From Campanula takesimana (taxonomy: Eukaryota > Streptophyta > Magnoliopsida > Asterales > Campanulaceae), in contig JAOWBW010000006.1 in NCBI GenBank assembly GCA_026119855.1, positions 124,001 through 188,000 on the forward strand: a DNA stretch of 64,000 nucleotides, in the 5' to 3' direction. The translations under genes and the position numbers were made by a program. Positions 44,340 to 52,828 of this stretch are shown here, in pieces. The notes under the pieces were generated by a model. It made no database searches and was not told where the DNA came from. It saw only the letters and a program-made list of their open reading frames with translations. How positions within the stretch are numbered: position 1 is the first letter of the stretch; each line of letters starts with the position of its first letter.

Positions 44340-45446
44340 CAATAATAAAATTAAAGGTTTACTTACAGCTCTCAAAATCTCAAAGGTTTAAAATTAATTA
44401 AAAATAAGGGACAGGGGAATGAAATTGATTTTTTTTTTTTATGGGGTTTAATAATAAAACTACAACAAAGCCTAAGGTGGTTAACTTGAACTTTCACATG
44501 CCTCTCCCTTGTATACATTTACATGACAGAATCATACACACTACTACACACACAGATTCACCTAAATTTACACACACACAAGATGACCATTCCATGTACA
44601 TATGCAGCACATGCATTCACACACACACTAAGCATAATTAGCACGCACACATATTCATATATTTACACATACTAGTACACACACGCACATGCATACTGGC
44701 ACACACACATGAACACACACACTGATGCACACACTTTTACACACATCAGCCTTCTCCTAAGTCGACTCTTCTTTGCAAATACGAAACATTCTGTAATAAA
44801 ATTATTAACCCAAAGCACAAATAATTGGATTTGAATACTTACTTCTAAAAAAATAAGCCTCTTCAACCCGCATTCTTCCCTCTCTCACCTCTTTCCTTAT
44901 TGATTTGGTTTCTATTATATTTTTGAAGTATGTAAGAACTCACCACTACTCTTGTCTATTTATACTTCACAAATCGTTATAAACAAAGCAGATACATTCA
45001 CTCCTTATTAGGAATGCTAAAGGATGTTCATGACACTATTAAATTAATCCCTTATCCTAATTAAACATGCATGGAATTATCCAAATCAATTTAATAAACA
45101 AAATTTCTGATTATTAATTATTATCTCATTTTATTTATTTTATTTTTATTTTATTATTTTCTGGTTATTACACACAATATTTAAGAAAAACTAGTATGTG
45201 TGTGGTAGAAAATGAAGAGGGCGAATGAGGGGGTAAGTAGTAGCGTTAGTTGAATAAATTGAGTGGTGGAAAATAAAGAGAGAGAATGAGTGGGGTAAAT
45301 AGTAGTGTTGGTTGAAGAAATTGAGTGGTGTAAAATGAAGAGGGGGAATAAGTGGGGTTGAAACATTTTCATTTTAGGCAATCTCACTTTTAGTGGGACG
45401 GACCAAAAGGGAAAGAAGTCTCACTTCTGCTGGGACGGAGGGAGTA

Positions 45447-45798
45447 TAGTATTACTCTCTCTACTTGGGAAGCCTGTTAAATGAGACATTCCGATGTTTC
45501 TTGACTTTTTTTAGTACACAAATTAGATTATAAAGTTTAAAATTATGGGGAAAATTTGTCTATTTTGGGGTTTGAAGGCACAAAGTAATTAAAGCAGGAA
45601 CGTAGTATGACGATTTTTTTGAAACGGGTGGCATATATTACTAAAATGCACTATATGATTGTTAAAATAACATATTTGGAAGATTGGTGTAGCTAGGAAT
45701 GTTAAAAAAATAACTATCACAAATCAGAGAATGGATGTGTGTGTCGATATGGTCACAACTTTACACACAATCAACACAAACACAGCGGAATTTAAATG
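45447..45798. other. Unassigned stretch between MITE and minimal retrotransposon
   Basis: No frame or repeat recognised beyond a possible partial MITE end at ~45452 (TACTCTCTCTACTTGGGAAG). Confidence 0.4.
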
Positions 45799-47114
45799 TG
45801 TAATACCCCGAGAATTTATGATTTTTATTTTGAGTTTTAGTTATATTTTGGGATTTAGTTAGTGATGATAATTCGTTTTAGTTGGGATAGTGAAATTAAG
45901 TGAGGTAAAATTTATTGCATGGGCCGAGTCAAAAATTAAGGTGTTAATTGGGCTCGGGCCATTTCGAACGATGATTTAATTAAAGAGGGAGTTGATTATA
46001 TATTTGGATGCCCTAAACCTAAGTTGTTAAATTAGAAACAACTGATGGCTATTAAGGAATAGAAAGCCGCGGTTTCGAAGTTGCAGCGGCAGGCATGGGC
46101 GGTGGATCATCAACTAAGAAAACCTTTTGAAAGGTAAAGTTTCAATTAAATTGGTTCCTTATTTTATTATTAATAGAGTAAATCGACTTTAGTATTTGGA
46201 GATTATGATTTCTAAGTATAGTGGTTAATATACCTCATGTGGGGTATTGATAAGTCAATAAAAGTGACAGAATGGTTTGTGCATGTGTGTTGCCATAGTG
46301 AAAGTGAGAGAGAAGAAAAGAAATGAAAAATCAGTTGGTTGGCAGCAAGTACACGGTGATCCGATTTTAGCGTTTTGAGGTAAGAGAGACTATGCAGTGT
46401 CGATTCCGTGTCAGTTTTATCACATGATTATTTCTTTGATATTCGTCCTATCGTTGTACTCCGTTTTATTGATACGCATATTGATTGTTCCGTCCAATTT
46501 GATAATTGCTTTGACATTGAAATTGATTCGAAAAGTATTATTTTTAACGAAAGCATGCAATATATGTTTTGGTTCTCAAAGAAATGAGATTTGTTATATG
46601 GAATGGTTCTGGTGTAGCTAATTATGTGACGGTCGAAGTGGACTTTGTTATTGTGATTGCGTTGGTTCGGCTCCGAGAGTGGGCGCTAACGATTGAGATT
46701 GCTTGAGTTTGATTGTTAGACCATTAGACCTTAACATAGTTAGTGCATCAGACTGTGAAGTATGATCAATTGATATTCGATTTATGAAATTTGAGTCTTT
46801 TTGGTACGTCCATATTTATAATTTCATGGACTATGTTATTTGATAATTGTGTTCCATTGGATTCTGTGATACTGTGTATCCCCTTTCTTACTGGGCCCCC
46901 CAGCTCACCCCCTCCAGTTTCAGGTTTGCAGTTGACCATGGATCGAGGTTCGAGTTGACCATGGATCGAGGTTCGAGATACGAAAGATTTGGGACGGAGC
47001 AGATTATTGAATATTTCAGATTATTAGTGATATTTTGTAATATTTTATAGAGTTGTAAGTTGTAATATATTGATATTTATGAAAATAAGGATTGTGAAAA
47101 TTCGGGTCGTTACA
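45799..47114 (+). repeat. 5' LTR of the minimal element
   Basis: TGTAATACCCCGAGAATTTA ... AATTCGGGTCGTTACA. Confidence 0.92.
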
Positions 47115-47116
47115 GT

Positions 47117-47134
47117 TGGTATCAGAGCATTGGG
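47117..47134 (+). promoter_or_regulatory. Primer-binding site of the minimal element
   Basis: TGGTATCAGAGCATTGGG, 2 bp after the LTR. Matches the initiator tRNA-Met type. Confidence 0.9.
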
Positions 47135-47327
47135 ATTAGATCTTGAAAGTGAATAAGAACTCTGATATTGAATAGGTTTGGATACTTGAGTGTTACGATT
47201 TTGAGCTGTTTAGAAAACTAAGTTATCTTAAAGTCAGTTAGCTTCCTTGGTCATGAAAAATTTGTGCAGTAGAAGCATAATAAATTAGTGGATGAGGTTA
47301 AGATAGAATTCGAGGACGAATTCCTTT

Positions 47328-47341
47328 TAAGGGTGGAAGAA
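47328..47341 (+). promoter_or_regulatory. Polypurine tract of the minimal element
   Basis: AAGGGTGGAAGAA immediately before the second LTR (TGTAATACC at 47342). Confidence 0.8.
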
Positions 47342-48603
47342 TGTAATACCCCGAGAATTTATGATTTTTATTTTGAGTTTTAGTTATATTTTGGGATTTA
47401 GTTAGTGATGATAATTCGTTTTAGTTGGGATGGGCCGAGTCAAAAATTAAGGTGTTAATTGGGCTCGGGCCATTTCGAACAATGATTTAATTAAAGAGGG
47501 AGTTGATTATATATTTGGATGCCCTAAACCTAAGTTGTTAAATTAGAAATAATTGATGGCTATTAAGGAATAGAAAGCCGCGGTTTCGAAGTTGCAGCGG
47601 CAGGCATGGGCGGTGGATCATCAACTGAGAAAACCTTTTGAAAGGTAAAGTTTCAATTAAATTGGTTCCTTATTTTATTATTAATAGAGTAAATCGACTT
47701 TAGTATTTGGAGATTATGATTTCTAAGTATAGTGGTTAATATACCTCATGTGGGGCATTGATAAGTCAATAAAAGTGACAGAATGGTTTGTGCATGTGTG
47801 TTGCCATAGTGAAAGTGAGAGAGAAGAAAAGAAATGAAAAATCAGTTGGTTGGCAGCAAGTACACGGTGATCCGATTTTAGCGTTTTGAGGTAAGAGAGA
47901 CTATGCAGTGTCGATTCCGTGTCAGTTTTATCACATGATTATTTCTTTGATATTCGTCCTATCGTTGTACTCCGTTTTATTGATACGCATATTGATTGTT
48001 CCGTCCAATTTGATAATTTTTTTGACATTGAAATTGATTCGAAAAGTATTATTTTTAACGAAAGCATGCTATATATGTTTTGGTTCTCAAAGAAATGAGA
48101 TTTGTTATATGGAATGGTTCTGGTGTAGCTAATTATGTGACGGTCGAAGTGGACTTTGTTATTGTGATTGCGTTGGTTCGGCTCCGAGAGTGGGCGCCAA
48201 CGATTGAGATTGCTTGAGTTTGATTGTTAGACCATTAGACCTGAACATAGTTAGTGCATCAGACTATGAAGTATGATCGATTGATATTCGATTTATGAAA
48301 TTTGAGTCTTTTTGGTACGTCCATATTTATAATTTCATGGACTATGTTATTTGATAATTGTGTTCCATTGGCTTCTGTGATACTGTGTATCCCCTTTCTT
48401 ACTGGGACCCCCAGCTCACCCCCCTCCAGTTTCAGGTTTGCAGTTGACCATGGATCGAGGTTCGAGATACGAAAGATTTGGGACGGAGCAGATTATTGAA
48501 TATTTCAGATTATTAGTGATATTTTGTAATATCTTATAGAGTTGTAAGTTGTAATATATTGATATTTATGAAAATAAGGATTGTGAAAATTCGGGTCGTT
48601 ACA
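47342..48603 (+). repeat. 3' LTR of the minimal element
   Basis: Near-copy of 45799-47114, with a ~33-bp deletion after TTTTAGTTGGGAT (~47425). Confidence 0.92.
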
Positions 48604-48608
48604 AAATG

Positions 48609-49016
48609 ACACAAAGAAATAATCGTCTGCTGGTTCAACTTCAGCAAACTAGGCTTTAAGCCCAAAAAGATTCACTATATAAAACTGTTTTACAGATTTA
48701 AATAAAAATAAGTGAAATATGAAAAGCTTATGAAATACTATAACAAATCATAATTCTAAGATTTAATGACAACCTATGATGTGTTACGATCTCAACACAC
48801 CTCTCAAATACAATCTTGAAGCAAGCTAAAAGACGTGTGAGAGCTCTTTAGCACAAGTCTTTAAGAATGCATGTCCAAAGTTGAAAGATGTGCATATCTT
48901 GATCATCTTATAATTCCTTGGACTCCAAGTAGTCGAGTCCTACACAAGAAAGAAAAACAAAACTCCAAAGATCTTATTAGGGTTAGCATGCTAGTCCTAA
49001 AATATAGTTAGTGATT
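48609..49016. other. Unassigned stretch
   Basis: No gene or repeat recognised; AT-rich. Confidence 0.4.
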
Positions 49017-49200
49017 TGTTGGGAAAATGTGTAAATGTGTGAAGAAAATTGCGCGCGTTTCCTTAGAAAAATCGTTTATTGATTTTATGAGTCAATGTGG
49101 ATTTATTAATTCCTACATAAATTGGTGTGTCCAATTTATTGGAAGGTAGGAATTGGAATGCTCAAAGTATAATGGGTGAGTTGGGAATGGGTAACTATCC

Positions 49201-51313
49201 TGTAACAACCGGACTCTTTTTAATTATTTATTAAGGTATTGGGCTGTTATTAATTAAATTATGGATTGGGTTTAAAGTTGGCCCAAACAAATTAAAACCC
49301 AATAAGGTTAGTTAATCTTTTTATAATAGGAATGGGAAACCCTATTACTATATTAATTAAAACCCTCCCCTCTTTACTAATCACAAAAGAAAAGAAAAAA
49401 AAAATAGAGAACGGGAGAGTGAGAGCGGCGACGAGAGGCGCAGAAGAAAGAGAGAGCAGAGGCGTGAGAAGAAGAAGAAGAAGAAGAAGAAGAAGAAGAA
49501 GAAGAAGAAGGATATCCAAACTAAGGTAAAACCCCACTCCTTAAGTTTAACCCTTTAGGTTATATTAATCTAGTATTTGGGGAGTGTAAACTAGAACCCA
49601 AATCCTAAAAAGAAAACTATATCAATGAACTAGGGTTAAGAAATTCAAGTTTTAAAATATAAAGGGGGGGGGGGAATTATAAGATTATACATGTATATTT
49701 AATGGTGTATATGTGTATATATGTGAGTGTGTGCGTGTATGTGTGTGCAGAGTGTGTGTCGAGTGTGTGTATATGTGTACAGTGAGTGTGTGTTTGGTGC
49801 AGAAGGTGTGTGCGTGTGTGTGAGAGTGTGCAGAATGTGTTTGTGCCGTGTGTGTTGGGGTGTGTGTGTGTGTGTGTATTAAGGTTTTGTGTGTGTTTTT
49901 CCAAGGTGAAATTAGTGCGTGAACAGTAACGTGAATAGTGATTAATCCGTGAATAGTGATTTAATCAGTGAATAGTGATTTAATCAGTGAATAGTGATTA
50001 AGCTGTGAATAGTGATATAAGCTGTGAATAGTGATTTTATAAGCTGTGAATTGTGGTTTAAATGGGATTAATGAAACCCTAAAACCGATTATTTGGGAAT
50101 GGAATTAATGTAACCCTAGGGATATTTTAGTAATCCGAAAGGGGTATTTTGGGAATACCAATAATGGGTAGAACGAACCCTAACAAAGAGTTTAAGAAGA
50201 TGAACTCGTGAAGCTAAGAAAGTAAAATAAAGTATAATGGGGACGGGGAATTAAAGTGATTCATGTTCCTAAGAAATCCTCATTTGCATGTTTGTAGATT
50301 GTGCACGTGATTTTGCTAAGTGAAGAACGCAAAGTCAAGGTAAGGGATTACGATTCTAGCTTTTGATTGTCTCAATCCTTTAATGTAGGATTCCTTTATA
50401 TTCTTTCATGAGCAGTTACCTAGTGGCGGTAACATTTGTATTCTTAAAAGTTGTGAACGCCTTTGAATGACTCTTACCCTTTGACATGTTTTAAAGCAAT
50501 GGGTACCAAAAATATCTTTGAAATTGTATGGTGTTCTCGTACCTTAAACACTAAGTTGAAACCTTGCTATATCTGAATTTGGTATAGATTTGCCATATCT
50601 TAATTTGGTATAGGCGTTCGCCTAGTCTGAATTGAAAAAGGACTAAGTAGGGTAGTCTGGTCTGAAATGAAAAAGGACTAGACTTTTATACTGCTTATTG
50701 AAGTAGTTGATTATCATGATAAATCTTACCTAAATGCCTTGATCAGGCATTGCACCTGAAATGGTGACGTTATCTTGGAATTGACGAACTTGAAAGTAAA
50801 TGCCACACTTCTTTTGAAAAAGGTTATTGTTAACTGTTTGAATCTTAGCGCTTAACTTGTTTAATGAAAGCGTATCTTTGAAAATATTATTATTGTTCGT
50901 TCTTCCGGTCATCTCTCCTTAGAACCCGAAGAGATCCCGTATGAACTTACTGAGCATTGTTCGCTCACCCCTTCCATAATATTTGTTCTCCAGGATATAA
51001 ATAGGAGAAGGTCTCGAAGTACAAAAGAGGAGTTGTTGAGGTGATAATGAAGACCCTTGATGACGAAGTTTAAGAAGTTTTAGTAGTAGTCATAATGGAT
51101 TGTTATGAATGTTTATTTTAAATGTTGGTTATGTCTAGCCGTTGGAGTTTTAAAAGACAGTTAAATTCGCTTCCGTTATTTATTTTGAATAGTGGTTAGA
51201 GATACTAGCCGTTGATGTTTGAATTATGGTTTAAGACCGTTGTTTTCCCGCGTTTGGGGACAGATTTTATTAATTAAAGGATATTATATTACTCCGAAAT
51301 TCGGGGTGTTACA
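49201..51313 (+). repeat. 5' LTR of the Tekay-like element
   Basis: TGTAACAACCGG ... TTCGGGGTGTTACA. Contains (GAA)n at ~49467-49510, a G run at ~49666, a TG-rich tract (49712-49890) and a short GTGAATAGTGATTTAATCA tandem repeat at ~49930-50060. Confidence 0.95.
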
Positions 51314-51315
51314 GT

Positions 51316-51328
51316 TGGTAATCAGAGC
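51316..51328 (+). promoter_or_regulatory. Primer-binding site with one extra base
   Basis: Reads TGGTAATCAGAGC against the usual TGGTATCAGAGC, i.e. one added A. It lies 2 bp after the LTR. The bulge might weaken tRNA-Met priming. Confidence 0.85.
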
Positions 51329-51625
51329 TCCGGTTTAGGTTTACATGGGAGACTATAGAAAGAAGTTAAGACTATGAGGATAAATATTACTTAACATAGA
51401 TTGGGCTTTAGAACTCTGATAAGGAAGATAGTACTTTTGAGGAAACTTTCTAAATTAGGAAACTTTCTAAGTTGAGGAACTTTCCAAATAAGGAAACTTA
51501 CTATTTTGGGAAAGAACCTAAGATAAGAAACTTTTTTTTTATGTCTTTCTTTTATATGCTTAAGATGACGATTACTTGACTTTAAGTATGTGATTCTAAC
51601 GTTGATTGTGTCCAAATTATAGGAA

Positions 51626-52162
51626 ATGGACGGACTTAAGGATAAAATGATAAAGAATTTGAGGCATAAGACACCAAAGGAAAGGGCAGCTCTGAGGCAT
51701 GCATGGGTTGTCAGGAAGCTCAAGAAGCAGCTTAAGCATGAAAAGAAGAAAACAGACTTTACATTTGAGCGATGGATGTATACTAGGGAAAGGTGGCATA
51801 AAGCGGTAGATGAAATGGAGAAGCTAAAAGAGGTTGTGAATAAGCAGGACGTGTATGAAGCCTCAATAAGGGAAGAATATTACAGAAATTACTACAAAGT
51901 CCCAGAATTTGAGGAAGCACCCAATGTGGGGAGAATGGGAGCCAATGAGGAGATTGAGGAACCAGAAGAGGAAGAAGCTATAGAGATAGAGGTCATAGTG
52001 GAGGGCAACGAGGACGCCCCAATTGTGATCAAGGATGAGGAAGAACTGGAGGAAACACCGGTTCGTAGGCCGAGAGGAAGGCCAAGAGGCTCAAAGAGTG
52101 CACCAAGGGTCCCTAGTGGAAGGCCTAGGGGAAGGCCTAGGAAGAATGTAGGCCGTGATTGA
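51626..52162 (+). CDS. Extra ORF in the chromovirus leader, AT-hook protein (178 aa)
   Basis: An uninterrupted frame between the 5' LTR and gag, on the coding strand of the element. Residues ~1-75 are strongly basic and probably helical (NLRHKTPKERAALRHAW, KKQLKHEKKK). Residues ~105-148 are acidic (EEPEEEEAIEIEV, then DEEELEE). The C-terminus carries tandem AT-hook cores, PRGRPRG and GRPRGRPRK, which in other proteins bind the minor groove of AT-rich DNA. I recognise no family for the whole protein. Extra ORFs are known in plant Ty3/gypsy elements, mainly upstream of gag in Tat/Ogre. This one in a chromovirus, with AT-hooks, is not one I know. A role in chromatin targeting is inference. The related element at 24512-45172 has no equivalent. 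Confidence 0.72.
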   Translation: MDGLKDKMIKNLRHKTPKERAALRHAWVVRKLKKQLKHEKKKTDFTFERWMYTRERWHKAVDEMEKLKEVVNKQDVYEASIREEYYRNYYKVPEFEEAPNVGRMGANEEIEEPEEEEAIEIEVIVEGNEDAPIVIKDEEELEETPVRRPRGRPRGSKSAPRVPSGRPRGRPRKNVGRD

Positions 52163-52357
52163 GGAACGAAATTTAGAGTTATTTTATTCTTAGTATTAAT
52201 AGCTAGCTTAGTCAGTTGGATTCTTTTAGTAGAACTCTCATTTTGTTTGGATTCCAAAATTCTTTTAATAAAGTTATTGAAGTTATTTTAACATATAGTC
52301 TTGTCAATTGTTTTATTTTAAAATTGTGGAAAACGAACTAATTAAAACAAGAAATAG

Positions 52358-52735
52358 TGGTCAAATGAAAAGATCATGAATGAAATTGGCTTAGTGAAAC
52401 AGCCAAGTGAAAATTAGTTTCGGTCAGAGTAGAATGATTGAAACAAGTATAAGCGGCCTAATGAAATGGCCAAGGCAAAGAAGAACCAAAGTAATCTTTT
52501 GAAATGAATGTATGATTGGTCGGGGAAGACGGCCAAATATAACCGAAAGTATGGTCTAGTGAAATGACCTATGAAGTAAATCACGATTTATAGAAAGAAA
52601 TAATAAAGATAAGGGTATAATGAGACCCAAGAAATGTAGTAAAATTTACCAGAATGAGAAAGTGTTGGCTTAGTAAACGGCCATAGGTCTAAGTGAATGA
52701 CCTTTATTTAAATAACAAGCCTAGTAAGGCGACCT
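52358..52735 (+). other. Cluster of small hairpins with covarying stems in the leader
   Basis: At least eight potential hairpins lie between the AT-hook ORF and gag. Stem pairs: TGGTC/GATCA (52358), TTGGCT/AGCCAA (52386), TTTCGGTC/GATTGAAA (52418), GGCC/GGCC (52455), TTGGTC/GGCCAA (52516), GGTC/GACC (52553), TGGCT/GGCCA (52646) and AGGTC/GACCT (52685). Six loops are exactly 9 nt, several of the form TARTGAAAY. Stem bases change but pairing is kept, which suggests RNA structure. Packaging, translation control or frameshift-free initiation of gag are possible roles; none is shown. Confidence 0.65.
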
Positions 52736-52828
52736 CAGTGTATGTTGTGAAAGTAAAAGTATAAAGTACGCGAGAGCGTGTAAAACGTTTTGTATTCGCA
52801 GTATTAATAGATATCCTGTTATCCTCAG

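Larger units (their letters stand above)
24512..45172 (-). mobile_element. Chromovirus (Tekay-like Ty3/gypsy), minus strand, mismatched LTRs
   Basis: On the minus strand: 5' LTR (45172-30481, itself split by another element), PBS (30477-30466), gag-pol (30301-25854), PPT, 3' LTR (25803-24512). TSD CACAA is present at 24507-24511 and 45173-45177. The two LTRs are not homologous along their length. The 3' LTR is 1292 bp and matches the family at 45799-48603. The 5' LTR is ~2.08 kb without the insert and resembles the family at 49201-59528. Gag-pol has one in-frame TGA and several frameshifts, so the element is defective. Confidence 0.85.
30481..45172 (-). repeat. 5' LTR of the minus-strand chromovirus (family A), split
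   Basis: The LTR is 30481-31701 plus 44314-45172, about 2.08 kb without the insert. Plus-strand ends are TGTAACGCCCC and CTGGTTATTACA. A segment containing GAGCGAACAATGCTCAGTAAG (around 30768) is shared with the LTRs at 49201-51313 and 57384-59528, so they are related families. It has (TA)n and CA-rich tracts. Confidence 0.82.
24468..45444. mobile_element. Stowaway-type MITE split by a 20.7-kb insertion
   Basis: The left end TACTCCCTCCGCCCCAGC (24466) and the right end GCTGGGACGGAGGGAGTA (45446) are an inverted pair with TA duplications. Removing 24512-45172 and one CACAA copy gives a continuous MITE of about 310 bp. This shows independently that everything between is a single insertion locus. 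Confidence 0.85.
45799..48603 (+). mobile_element. Minimal LTR retrotransposon (TRIM-like, family B)
   Basis: Two LTRs (45799-47114, 1316 bp; 47342-48603, 1262 bp) flank only 227 bp. That interior keeps a primer-binding site at one end and a polypurine tract at the other, but no gag or pol. TSD AAATG at 45794-45798 and 48604-48608 shows it inserted in this form. LTR1 has a short duplication around the GACCATGGATCGAGGTTCGAG word (~46935-46980). LTR2 lacks ~33 bp present in LTR1 near 45885. The same LTR family supplies the 3' LTR of the chromovirus at 24512-25803. Confidence 0.92.

Noticed and set aside
46397..48499. Short plus-strand frames repeated in the family-B LTRs
   Set aside because: Identical in each LTR copy, short, without motifs. 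LTR sequence is not expected to code here.
49677..49904. Minus-strand His/Thr-rich frames in the LTRs (also 57893-58124)
   Set aside because: Translation of a TG/CA-rich tract inside an LTR, with no coding signal.
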